DNA of 64,000 bases from Macrocystis pyrifera (Eukaryota > Sar > Phaeophyceae > Laminariales > Laminariaceae): positions 8,050,563-8,114,562 of the forward strand of contig JASSKH010000014.1 of NCBI GenBank assembly GCA_031763025.1. The letters are read 5' to 3'. Below the pieces are notes generated by a model. That model made no database searches. It saw nothing but the letters and a program-made list of their open reading frames with translations, and was not told the origin of the DNA. Shown here in pieces: positions 36,881-50,785 of the stretch. A program made the position numbers and the translations under genes. Position 1 is the first letter of the stretch. Each line of letters opens with the position of its first letter.

Positions 36881-39800
36881 TTAAAATAGCAGTGATAGTA
36901 GTAGTATTGATAGTAGAAGTAGTAGTAGCAGTAGCAGTAGCACTAATAGTAGTAATAGTAGTAGTAAAAGTACGGTACGATCCTAGGAGTGCACCTGCAT
37001 TTTCCTGTGATCCTCGCTTGAATATACGGGTAGTGACTACCTGGTATACTTTAGGACCTCTATACCTCGCCAAAAAAATGACATTTCGGAGAACATGTAC
37101 CTGGTAGTATGGCATATGGCTTAACCCGACGGGCAACCCCATGCCCTACTGCACGTAAAGAGCGAATAATACTCGTATTGTCGTAAAACGTTGTAACATT
37201 ATTATAATATTATTAATGAGATTCCTACGATAGTGGGTAGTCTCTTAGTGCCCTTAAGGAGCCCTCCGCCAGCCTGAATATGTTCAGCAAAAAGCGCTAC
37301 TTCTCTACGTACCCATATTTATCGTAGCACGGTGTATTACTGTACTGTGTATTCCGTGCTGGGCGTCGCTCGAGCCGAGTTGACGGGCCAAATTTATGCA
37401 GACACGAGTCTGTGGGAGAATGCATCACGCCCAGACACTGTTGCGCCGATTTTAGCGTGCCATGCCGCTTTGTTTCAGTGTGTTCATGCCATCAATAGGT
37501 TAGGATTAAGGTTAGGGGCTAGATACAGTAGTTGACGACAGGAACTAATCGCAGACACGAGCCTGTTGGAGAATATCACAAATCAGACACTACGGTACGG
37601 GTTTGAGTGTGGCCATGGCTTTCTGGCATGGGGGTTTGGGTTAGGGTTTGGTTTATACAGTTGCCGACGGAAATAGTCTGTAGACATAAGGTCAGACACT
37701 GTAATACTGTCTTTAGTGTGGTCATGGATGTCTAGGTTAGGGTTGGGGTTATATAGTTGACGACAGGAACTATTTGTGGACACGAGCCTGTTGGAGAATA
37801 TCGCCGACATACAATATTATACCGGATTTAGTGTGGTCATGGATGTCTAGGTTAGGTTTGAGGTTACGGATTAGATGATTGACGACAGGAATGATTTGTA
37901 CACACGAGCCTGTTGGATGATACCACATGCCAGACACTGTGTTACGTTTTTCTAGTATTATTTGGTTAGGGGTGTCTAGGTTAGGGTGTTAGGGTTTAGG
38001 GTGGATATACCCCCCCAAAACACAGAAACAACACAAAAAGCAGTGTATAGCGTCTGACCTGTGCTTGTCTCCCACAGGCTCGTGTTCACAATACTTGCGC
38101 CCCGAAATGATCGGGCGTAAGACGAGATGAGGGTTGTCTGCATGTTTGGTGCTCCGGTGCCTCCCGCTGCGGCCGACTGTAGGAGCGCTTTCTGAGGGTT
38201 TGTTTCGTCTTCGAACCTTGACTGTAGGAGGTGGGCGTGTCTCCTTTTGGATGACCAGTGCATCGAGGCGCTAGTAGTAATGCGTGTGACAACCACGGTG
38301 TGGCGTGCTCATGCGTTGATGGTTTGCTACTCTCGGCGTGCCTGACTAATTTTTGGCTGTCGATGGGCGTGAATAGTAGAAGCCTCCTCTTCCTCTTCCT
38401 CCTCCTGTAATTGCTACTGGTAATACGACTACTACTATAGTCTATTAATACTACTACTGCTACTACTACTACTACTATTACTACTATTACTACTACTACT
38501 ACTACTATTAATACCACTACTTTTACCTCTGCCTCTTACTATTAATAGTGCTGCTGCCACTTCCACTTGTACTGTTACTTGTTTTCCTACGGTCCTACGG
38601 TCCTACGCCTACCTCTACCCCTCACACTCACACTGCCCTTTTCGGCCAGCTTGCCCCTTCCCCCCCTGTCCAGGCGTCTGTCCGCGTGGGCGCATCGCCA
38701 GCACCCACCGACCCCTCCCCTCCCCGCCCACCTCGCGTACGCCTCTCCCAATGGCCATGACAACTGCCTTTGTGACGTGTGCTCACTCTCCGACTGATGC
38801 CGTCATGTTGTTGATTCTTTGGCAGGTATGTGCCGCGGACATTCACCCGGCTGCTCGCATAGGCAAGGGCATCCTCATGGCCGGGGGCTGTGACATAGGT
38901 GAGAGATGGCATGCCATCTTGCGCCGCCTTCGCCTTCGCCTTCGCCTCGTAGCATTCCACTATTCATGTGGCATTACTCTTTATATGCTCAAGTATCAAT
39001 ACATACGAAGCAGCTCTGGTGCATGCCACCTGCGTCGCGAGTGTTGAACCCTTTCGGTGCTGCACACTGACTATTAAGTAAGATGTCCCCCTAAAACATA
39101 GATGTGGTTCTAAAGGGTTTCTACTGCAAAAGAGGCATACGCTACTATACTAATCAGAACCCACGATGGACCGGAAAAGCGTGTATCCCCCCCGTGTATG
39201 CCTAAACACTATATTTGGGTATGATTACTGCTGTAAGTTTGCAGTAAGATAGGTGGAAAGGGACGCAACAGCTACAGCAGTATGCACGTCTTGTCCCTTG
39301 TGGGAACAGAGTGAACTAGACCACACGAGCAAAAAAAGAAAATTCTTGGTATTCTCAACCGTCTTTATTTCAATCTAATTCTTATGTGAGCACGCAGCAA
39401 GTAGGAATAGGGGAACATGCTACGCCCCCGCCGAGACGACTCATCATATTGTATATATAGGAATATATATATATATATATACCGTGCGTAGTTCGGACTA
39501 ATTTTTTGGTATCGTGCCCCGATCGAAAGGAGTGGCCGATGCTGTCTGTTATCGTCACTTTTTCGTGGTCACGTCTTCCCTCTGAACTCCCGAAAGGGAT
39601 GCTGTACTAGTTATATTAATGAGTACCAGGTACCTGGTATGCGATTAGTAACCACACATGAGACAGATGCATCCAAAGAGCACGGTCTAGACCACCCAGA
39701 TAACATATCTGCCCTTGCGAGATGCTGTGCAAGATCTTCGTATTAGTATCAATAGTACAGACCCAACCCAGGAATAACGTGCTATTACGGGGGGGGACGA

Positions 39801-42800
39801 TAGTAAATAGGACCAATTATTGTTAGTAAAAATAGGTAAACATATAGGTTTTTATGTATACGATAGGTCCTATTAACTATGGACCCCCGTGATACTTTTA
39901 GTAGCCTGTACGTATCGTATATAGACTTTATTACGTTCACCTCAACGAGTAATTTGTCTTGGCCACACTTGATTAAAAGGCCTTGCTGAGCTCTCAGAGC
40001 TCCCAACCGGAACACGCCTGCCTAACTCCACCTCTCGGAGAACCTTCCGGGCGTCCTTCTTCGATTTCCTGCCTTCATTAAATCCGAGAAAAAAATCCCA
40101 CTCTAAGGTCAAGTTATTTTTTCTGAAGAGTCGAAAAAACGCCAAGAAATGGATTTTCAGAACTCGAGTCAGAATCGAAGGGCAAGTCAAAACTGAGCGA
40201 GAGAAACCCTCCCACACTGAAATCAATATAAAAGGCCGAAAAACAAAATTGACGAACGAAAAAACGAAAAAAATAGGCTCAGCGCAGCGCCAGTTTTTTT
40301 CGTACATGGTACCAGGTATCATACAAAGCACGAAGTTCTTCTTTCGACGATACAAAGCCTACGATGCAAAGTCGTGCAGTAGTGGACAAACCTTGATAGT
40401 AGATCTTCCTGGGGTATCTATTCATAATTAGGCACTCTAATTGGCTAGGGGTATGTTTTACGCGGCTTAATCAACTTTCGAGTCTTTCCCAGCCACAGCA
40501 TCCCGAGTCATCCCGAGTCAACCTAGAGTCTTCCCAAGCTCAGCATCCACGCCGGCCGAGCCAACCTAGAGTCTTAACAAGCACAGCATATCCCAGCACT
40601 GACCACTGGCATAGGGTTCGGGTTCGGGTTAGGGTTAGGGTTCGGGTCGGAGGGTCGGCTTCAGACGTCCAACACGAAACCCCCATAAAGATCTACTATC
40701 AAGGTCTGTCCACCCCTCAAGTCGTGAGCTGTTGAAATTGACTAATAATAGTGTTTGTCGGCTTCTTTGTTATACGGGTAGGAGTAGGAGGTAAGGGTAA
40801 GCACCTATTTTGCCACAACACAACAACCCCAAGAGCCAGAAACGTGTCATCTTCAAGCATATATCGCACGCGAAGAAAGTCAAGTCTTCAAGCCAGAGCC
40901 AAGGAGGAGGAGGTGGTGGTGGAGGCTTTGCCGGAGGTGGTGGACAATCTTCTCCTTCCTCTCCATATCATACGATGCATTTTGTGTATGTATCTAACAC
41001 GTGTGCATAGTGATGCGTGTGGAGCCCGGAATGTTTTGTCCTGCGCCATTTAGCACTTGGCATTTGCAAGCAGCCACGTCACAACCCAGGCGGGGTTTTT
41101 CCTGCGCAACTATTACGGGGGACCATAGTAAATAGGACCAAATAGTGTTCGTAAAAATAGGGAAATATGTAGGTTTTTGTCTGTACCGTAGGTCCTATTT
41201 ACTATGGTCCTCCGTAATACTGTAAATTCTTGTCGTTTGCAAGCCGTCCATCGCGCCACGTCTTGAGCATCCTGTGTGCTCATACTTTCTATTTTACTTG
41301 CTTCGGCAAGCGTGGCGCGTGGCGACTAGCCGCCCGCGAAGCGGAGCGCCTTGTTCATATATACATACACGGCGGCATCAGCCCGTAGCGAGTAACTTTA
41401 TGTTAGTGTGTCAGCGGGATTCTTCGTGCTACCGTAGCACCCTTTCGACGGCCAACGTACACGGCCAAATAAACGCGTACATCACACTATGTTAGTGTGT
41501 TGGTGAAATTCCTAGGGGCTCCACAAAAAATCGTGCATTTTTTGGGGGGATCACTCCAAAATATCCCGCTGTTTCGGGGTTTTAAAATATCGAGGGCTTT
41601 TTTTTTTGCGGGGAAGCCATGCTATCCTCCCCCCCGGGGGGATACGTTGTAGGTATCCCCTACTGGGATGTCGGCGAAATTGGATAACACGGCTACGCTA
41701 TGTTACTCCCACACGCCCGCTTTACCAGTAACACAGGTAACACATGTTAGATCTCGGGAAGATCCAAAGGGTAACGTAGTGACATTACGTTAGAACGACT
41801 TCGGCCCCAATGGTAACTCAGTAACATGGAGTCAGACCCGGATTGGTTTTTATGGTAACACGGTAACGGAATGTTACCATCAGATCTTCACTGACGGTAG
41901 CACCGTAGCATAATGTTACAGAGACTTCCGCATTAAGGCTAACATCCTAACACAATGTTACGTATGGGCCGGCCAAGACTGTAACGTATCTAACGTACGA
42001 GCTAAAAGTGTTACGTTATCCGACCCTAAGGCAATCAGATGGGGGGTCCAGATAACGTAGTGTTAGTAGTGCTGGCCATTGCGTTATGTCCCGTTAGTGT
42101 GTTATCTGTAACACGATGTTATGTGTTAGTAATGCTGGCGAACATGGTAACGTTATCTTAGGGTGTTACGTATAACATTCCTCCTAAGGGTAACAAAATG
42201 TCAGTTTGTCGCGTCTAGCGCTGCGTGGACAATAAAATTGTGTTGTCGTGTTATTGCGGGGGGCCATAGTAAATAGGACAAAATTTTGTTAGTATAAATA
42301 TGGAAATATATGGGTGTTTGTGTGTACCACAAGCAAGTCCTATTAACTATATTCCCCCGAAATAGAAAATATGCGGATAACGATCTGGGCATGTTAGAGT
42401 GATAACGTACGTGTTTGGTCACAGCCTAACACCACCGTGTTACGGTGTTAGTTCAAGGACTGATCACAGCATGACGTCATGTTACTGTATAAGACCTGGA
42501 CGAGACCGAGAAACAACATAACGTCAAGGCTCGTGCACGTTCGTGGGTTTCCAGTTAACACTGTGTCACCGCGTTACCGTGATCGCTCCTCTAGTGCTAA
42601 GACTATGCTATTGCGGGGGTCCATAGTAAACGGGACTAATTTTTGTTAGTAAAAATAGGTAAATGTATAGGTTGTTATGTATACCATAGGTCCTATTAAC
42701 TATGGACCCCTGTAATAGTACGTTACCACGTTCCTGTGTTAGGCCCCATAAAGTAGATAAGTGTTATCCGAGTGTTACGTTATCCGAGGTGTGGAAGTTT

Positions 42801-45800
42801 GATCACTCAAGTGCGTCAGCGATAATAATATAGGTGCAATAATTGGCATCGATGTCCATCAGCCGAGCCCCGGGTCACCAGGCGTCTGTCGCTCGTTATT
42901 GTCGCTCATTATTCTTCCCTCTGACTATTACTCATTGCCGTCGGGGATTCGTCGAACATGTGTTACGGGCCCTTGGCATCGAAAAACTGGCATTAAATTT
43001 CCAGTGCGGGGCCTTAAGCGTCGACGGCGGCCATCACGCCGCCGGCGAAAGCCCCTTGTATATACATACACATATACAACATTCCCCTCCGGAGGTGAAA
43101 TGTGCGAAGCCAAAAATTCAGCCAGTAGTATACTCTACAGATACGTACCCATCCGTAGTGCGTGTATGCGTACCTAAATATATTGTATATGAAAAGAAAG
43201 AGTATTAGTAGAACAGCCAGCAATCCGAAGAGGGGCAACGCAAGGGTAACGTGAGCACCCTCCTTACGCAGGTACTGGTGTACCTCAGTCTTAGTAGCAG
43301 GGAAGCAATACAGCGCAGCAACAGCAGCAACAGCAGCAACAGCAGCAGCAGCGATACAGAGCAGCAGCAGCAGCAGCGATACAGAGCAGCGGCGGCAGCA
43401 GCAGTAGCAGAGTGCTGTAGCACGTGAATTTTCTGCAAGTACAACAACTATTGATCACTGCGAACTGCTGCGAAGAAGTGTCTACTGCTGTACCTTGCCC
43501 GTTCCAGCAATGTGCAAGAAAGAAAATAGGGTGCAGTCGCCTTGCCGTCTGGATGGCGGCCGATTTGTTCTCAGCGGCAAGACCAGACTTGAACAGCAGC
43601 AGGGCCGTTAACAACAGTACGTACCGCATGACGGCGATGGTGAGCTGTAGCGGCTCTGCTGTGTATGCGGTTTTTATCGAATCAGCAGAACTACTACTAC
43701 TGCTTTAGGACCGTGGACCTTTGGACCTACAGTAGTAATACAGCAGTACGGACATTCAAATTCCTACGCGGTGCATTTTTGTTCAGTCATAATTACTTTT
43801 GAGCAAGTAACGATACAGTGCGCTGATGGATCAAGATGCATCGGCACCCGCAGCTGCAAGCTACACCTACTTGCAGCAGGCGAACATACCCTGGTAGTCC
43901 GGCAAAAACAGCAGGGCAGGTACGTAGCCACTGCCCGACGGCGAAGAGGTGGATGCGCCAGGTGATTTTCCCGTGGGAAAAGATGCGAACAAAGGCTACA
44001 GTAGACTAGAAAAGAAGTTTGGTTCATTGTAAAAAGCCGAAAGAAGAAAGAAGAAAACACCTGCGGGCCTGCAGGCTGCTGCTGCTGTACCTACGTACTT
44101 GTAGCAAGGAGACAAAAAAACTGACAGTCCTGTTGAAGCTATTCCCGGAAAGTGAAAAACGAAAAGCTCCCCCGAAAAGTTCCGGTTCTCGCGAATCATG
44201 ATTGATGGCGAGCCAAAGTCTGACGAAGGGCTCAGTGAGCGACCGTCCACGCCATCGGCGTTTTTTTTTCCTTTATCTTTTTTTATTTCTTTTGTTTTTG
44301 TCACTTTTACTTTCCAGCTTAACGCGTATAAAGTTTTACCCTCAGCAATCTTCTGGACAAGCGGTGGTCACTTTTTTGTTGTTCTTTCTCCCCCCCGGCA
44401 CGTGCCTTCATTTTTATCGCATACAAGGTTCAGCATTCCCACTGCTCGTCGATTTTCATCGATTGTTGCTACCTCACGCTCTCGCGCTTTCCGCTAATCG
44501 ATTTGTACGCAAAAAAAAATCCCTGCGCGTACGTATGCACTCGGTGGGACTCGAACCCACGATATTAACCTTAGCTGTTAGTAGGCACGCGAACCACCTA
44601 CCAAGCCACCGGGGACGCCCGCTATATACAAAATTTACCGATATCATGCAGATCGCATATACATATACGATATACTCGTACATATCAGGAAGTTGTCTGC
44701 CCTGAAATAGGAAGTATGGTGGCGTGAGACTCTGATCTGTCCGATTACGAGCGGAGCCACATAAATATACCTATGATGCCATAATGATCCTCAGCCTGAT
44801 CGGATCCGTTTTGGGTCGGCGGATCTCTCCCGCCTCTGACCGTCTTTTCGCGCGGTTTTATCGCGGGGCGTACCCCCTGAACCGCCCGGCGTCGGAGGAT
44901 CCGCCCGCTCAGCACCGTAGCACCCGCGCGAAGCTTCGACGTTGAGATCTATAAAGGAATCTCCGAAAATCCCTGCCCTGCCAGTGTTTTGGCCTATGGT
45001 CTCTCGACAGGGTGAATGCTTTCGCGTGGTTATTTCCGGCACGTCCTCCCCGACCTCCGACCCATGGAGAGGGTCAGCTACCCGGCCGGCGTCGCTATTG
45101 TGGGGGGCTGCACGGGTGGCTGTGTCTGGGACATCGATGGAACGCCCCGATCGCACACATGCCACCCAGGCTTAGTTGAGAACTGCCTCAAAATATGAAA
45201 ATATGCCGGCGATATATGAGAGATAATCGCATGTCACCTACAGCCAGCAATATTTCTGACGGCCAGCAGCACTTACGGTGTGTACTATCGTACAGCGGCA
45301 GCAGCAGTGGAGCTGTACTGCGTGGCTGCGGAGATGTGCAGCTACAGCAGTACCGCTACCGCAGCTGCTTTGACGGCAGCTTTCTCCGGAGCTGCGCTGT
45401 CGGTCATCGCTTACTCTCTGGGTTAAAAGTTTAGTGACACCGCCTTGTAGGATTCCGCCGCTGTTCGGTTAATCGGGTAAGTAGTCGTCAACATTCTGCC
45501 GCCTTTTCATTTCTTAATTCGCTGTTATTGACGATATACGATCATCTCACTCCTCAGAGTGGAGTGCGGAGCGCACGCTCTTAATCTCTTGGCATCGAGT
45601 CTCAGCCTCCTCCTCCTACTCCTCTACTTTTTATACTCCCTTCACGCGAGTCTAAGACCGACGCCCGTCCAGGCCGCAGGCGTAGCCCCTTGCAGTGTCT
45701 ACCTTGCTAAGTTACTGCGGCCGCCAAAAATGTAGCTCATTCCTTAGTTGGGCGTGCCTTCATTTTATCATTTTAAGCTCGGTGAGACTGCCGAAGATCC

Positions 45801-48800
45801 GCACGAACGGCCCGGAAAGTCTCCGACACCGAATGCGTGCTTGTTTCTTGTTTCTTGTTTCTTGTTTCTTGTTTCTTGTTTTTTTTTTGTTTTGTCTTTT
45901 ACCCATGCCTCCCGCCAGCGCCCACGAGTTGACCACACCGCACTTGTCACGTCATTTTATATATATAGGAACAGCATTCCAGGTACCAAGCGTATCAGGT
46001 ACCAGGCATCCATCACCGCGAGTCCCTACAGTAGCGAGACCTACACCTTATTACGGGGGGGGGGACCATAGTAAATAGGACCTACGGTACACACAAAAAC
46101 CTGTATTTTACCCATTTTTACTAAGAATATTTGGTCCTATTCACTATGGTCCCCCGTAATAGCCTCTTTATGGGTACTATTGCGGTACTATTGCGGGGGA
46201 CCATAGTAAATAGAACCTACGGTACACACAAAACCCTACACATCTACCTGTTTTTACTGACAATATTTGGTCCTATGAACTATGGTCCCCCGTAATATTA
46301 ATATTGATATTGCTGCTGTACATACTGCGCTGTACATAAACCTAAATCGTATGTTTCTTCCAAGTACTATTTTGTGTCCCCTGAAGGCCATGAACTCTTT
46401 TAGGACTGCAGTCCTAGAACTGCAGTCCTAGAAGGTCCTAGAAGAGTTTAAAGCCTTGAGGGGTTACAAACAGTACAGGACACCCATCAACGAAACGAGC
46501 AATGCAATGTGAACAGCAGGCTGACGTTTGCAGGAGACTAAGAAATTCGGGAAACGTTTTTTCCTGCTACCTTATTTTCAAAACAAAATGGGATATACTG
46601 AAGTTAGTGTAGAGTGCACCCATTTTCAAAACAAAAAATCCAGCCTGCAGATAGTAGTTCATATTTCCTGTTTCTTGCTATTACGGGGGTCCATAGTTAA
46701 TGGGACCAAATTTTGTTAGTAAAAATAGGTAAATATATATGTTTTTATGTATACCATAGGTCCTGTTAACTATGGACCCCCGTGATAGGTCTCCCGTATT
46801 GTAGCACAAGGCAATGGATGCTCCGTCTACAGCTTGCTTGGAAATATAAGTTTTAACGAGATCCTCGATCTGGCAGCTGATATTTTGTACGTGTATCGAT
46901 AAAAAAATCACACCCTGGACAACTACTGTTTCAATAGTCTATTGTGTCTACAATTGATTCAGGAGGATGTGTGTTAATTGGATTTGTCTTGACAATCGTT
47001 TCTGGTGACTTGTCTATTAATTGAAATTGTATTCGCGAGTGCCCATTAATTGAAATTGGCCAGGCAATTGTTTTCGGCGATTGTCTATGAATTGGAATTG
47101 TCCAGTCAATTGATTTCGAATACCATCTACTAGTTGGATTTGTGTGAGCAATAGGTTTCGAGTGTTGCCTATGAATTGGAATTGTCCAAACAATTGGTTG
47201 CGGATACTGCTAATTAACTGGGATTATTCAAATTGATTTCGAGTGCTGATCCAATAATTGGAATTGTCCAGACAACCGATTTCGGGTGTTGTCCACTAAC
47301 TGAAATTGTTCAGACAATTGATTTCGGGACCTGTCTATTAATTGGATTTGTCTGAGCATTTGATTTCGGCTGCTGCTTATTAACTGAAATTGTCCGCACA
47401 ATTGATTTCGGGTGCTGTCAACTAAAGGACCTTGCAAATGATTGCGTATAGAGGCAATACTAGCATGGTGGTAGTGTTGTGTACTGACCAAATCAAGTGT
47501 AACTCTACAAGTAGTTGCCAGCTATCAAGTAACAGAGCCCTCTTGAACTCGATAGTCATGACAATTCTAACTAGTAGATCGCTTCCGAAACCCATTGTCC
47601 GGACAATTCCCATTAATGGACGGTCTCTCAAAGCAGTTGCCCCGACAAGTCCAATTAATGTAAATCGCCCGAAGTCGATTGTTCAAGCAATTCCAATTGA
47701 TAAGACAGCCTGTGAAATCATTTGCCAGCACAATTTCAATCGATAGGCAGTCTCCGAGCTCATTTGTCTGGACACGTGCAATTATTGAAAAGCACCAAAC
47801 ATCAATTGTTCAGACAATTCCAATTAATGGACAGTCTCTGAAATCAATTGTCGGGGCAACTTCAATTGACAGAGAGTCTCCAAAAATATTTGTCCGGACA
47901 ATCCCAATTGTTAGACAGTGTACCCGATATCAATTGTCCGAATAAAGCCACTTAATAGACAGTATCCAAGATCCGTTGTCTAAACAAGTTCAATTGCTAG
48001 ACAGTCTATGACATAACTTGCCCGGACATTTCCAACTATTATGGGGGTCCATAGTTAACAGGACCTATGGTATACATAAAAATCTATATAATTACCTATT
48101 TTTATTAACCATATTTGGTCCTGTTAACTATGGTCCCCCGTAATACTATTACGGGGGTCTATAGTTAACAGGACCTATGGCATACATAAAAAACTATATA
48201 TTTAGGTATTTTTACTAACAATATTTGGTCCTGTTAACTATGGACCCCCGTAATACTACGTCGTGGACAACTTCGTGACTCTGTGGTAGGGGCAATAGTC
48301 TATTGATAGGTCTGATGTCCAAGGCATGAGCAGAAAAGGGCGGGACACCTCAACTTTAGCTTCGTATTTCGTGCCCGCACGTAGGAAGTTTTGATACAGC
48401 TTGGCCCATGCATGTGCTCAGATGTACATCATTAAAAAAAGGTTTCACGAAACAAAATAATCCGTGCCTGGTATGCACTGTTATTTTTTCATGTACGGGC
48501 AGTTGATTTAGGAGACTGCCCACCAATTGGCTTTGTCTGAAGTAGTTTTGGAGATTTTGTATTAGTCGAAATTGTCGGGATAATTGATTTTGAATACCGT
48601 CTATTGGTTGGAATTGCCCGGACAACTGATTTAGAAAGCAGTCTGCTATTTGAAATTGTCCGGACAATTGATTTTGGAGTCGGTTTGAATTGGAAATGTC
48701 GGGCCAATTGACCTGGGAGAGTGTCTATTAATTGGAGTTGTCCGGACAAATACTTTTGGCGTCAGTCTACTAATTGAAATTGTTCCGACAACAATTTGGG

Positions 48801-50720
48801 GTGGCCGACTACCAATTGGAATTGTCGGGACAATTGCATGAGGAGAAAGTCTGTCAATTGGAATTGGCCAGACAATTTATTTAGGAAAAGGTCTATTAAT
48901 TGGAATTGCCCGGACCATTGATTACGGAGACCGCCTATAAAGTGAAATTGTCTGGACAATAGGGCCAGGGAGGGGTCACTTAATAGAAATTGTCTGGATA
49001 ATAGAGCTCGACGCCTTTCAATTAACTGGAACTAGGGATCACAATAGACAGTCAATTGCAATAGGAAGCTATTAACAGACTATTGGACTATTGCCTATGG
49101 CCCAGGGTGTGATTCTTTCGATATATAAGACGGCTGGAAAGTCAATACGTAGCAAACCTAGGAAGATGACACGTGTGTCTCGTCTTCCAAGCATATCTCT
49201 CTCAACCTTATGCCACGCGATTGCTGCTGCCCGGGCGCGCTCGCGCGCGCGCTTAATGATGGTGGAACGAACAGTTATCGGGGAGACGGCGGTGGTCGGA
49301 GACAGTGTGTGCGTCCTGCATGGCGTTACCTTGGGGGGAACGGGGAACCAGACGGGAGACAGACACCCCAAGGTCGGCAAGGGCTGCCACATCGGCGCTG
49401 GCTCGTCGATCCTTGGGAACATTCCGATAGGAGAGGTGAGGAAAAGGGGATAACCTACTAAAGACTACCAGGTACAGCAGTGTATTTAATTAGTCAGCGC
49501 TGACCTCACGAAGTATCATACGTCCTTTGTTGGGTGTATAGAAGGAATAGGTTCTCAATACGAGAGGCCATAGTAATTAGGACCCATTATATTCACGAAT
49601 ACCTTAATATTCCGTTATTTTTACTGAGCGAATTTGGTCCCTATTGCCATGTTGCACGGGGGACCATAGCAATCAGGACCCGTCATACTGACAAAAACCT
49701 ATACTTTGGAGTATATTCCAGTATTTTTTTCAAGCACATTTGGTCCTGGTTACTGTGCTCCGCAGCAACGGACTACTGTAGTTTGAGGCGTACTTAGTAT
49801 CGAAACAAGTTTTGTCGAAAGGTTAAGTTTGCACTTTTGTTTTCTTCATTTCCAAACAACTGCCTAAACAAAATTGAAGTGTGGAAATTTTCCCAACAGG
49901 GTGCCAACAAGCTAGTATAGCTTAAATTTCCATTTTTTTTTTTTTTTTTTCTGGCGTTTATTAAATCGACAAGAAAAAAAATGGAAACCTGGAAAAAATC
50001 GATGTGACCCAGAGAAGTTTGAGGGGCGCAATACAGGAAATAAAATACGTAATAAAAGTAAGGGAAAGGCCACCCCAAAGAGACAAGGTCAAAGAGAAGA
50101 AACGCTTGAGAGATAAACGGGGGGTTAAGAGAAGGGATAGGAATGAAAACGTGTTAGCACGGCCCAATGGACTTCGCGAACACGCGGAAAGTGTGATTTC
50201 GTGTAGGGGACCTGGACCTGCCAGAAAGGAGCAAGAGGTATACCGGTAGCCGCTAGGAGGGGGGAGTAGGTGCTCAAATATGCCCTTGTGACAAATCAAT
50301 AGAAAACAGAACTCACATAGTGGGAGAGCGTAAAACGTACAAGCAGGAAAGGGATGTGTCAGAGGAGACTACGAAAATTGACCAATGTGGCATGGAGGAC
50401 TTGGGTGCACTACATAGTAGCGAGAGAACGATCGCTATCCTGGGAGATAGATGGTGGCCGCAGGCGGCGAAATAGGAAGCGGATAAGATTAGCAAAATAC
50501 AAACTATGTAGTGTATGGAAACAACGTATTGAGCGCCCAACTCTGTTGGAGGTATCTATCAAACTAAAAACGGTGCTAAAACTTTGTAGCAATGGAAACA
50601 ACGTAATGAGCGCCCAACCGTTGGAGGTGTCTCTGTTAGTAGGAGTAGGAACGGTGCTCCATCTCGAAAGGGATGCGCGGTCAATGGCCAAATGACTAGG
50701 GCGAGCAACATATGAGTACG

Positions 50721-50785
<65 letters not shown>

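Noticed and set aside
44791-45165. GC-rich 124-codon open frame on the minus strand in SAT intron 4
   Set aside because: It differs in composition from its surroundings and might be a fragment of some element, but no motif can be recognised, so no call is made.
47228-48959. Open frames on the minus strand reading SGQFQLIDxxRNQL in 14-residue repeats
   Set aside because: The 42-bp array length is divisible by three, so open repeats appear without selection. Frames break between units, switch strand in block 2, and sit in an intron with clean splice sites.
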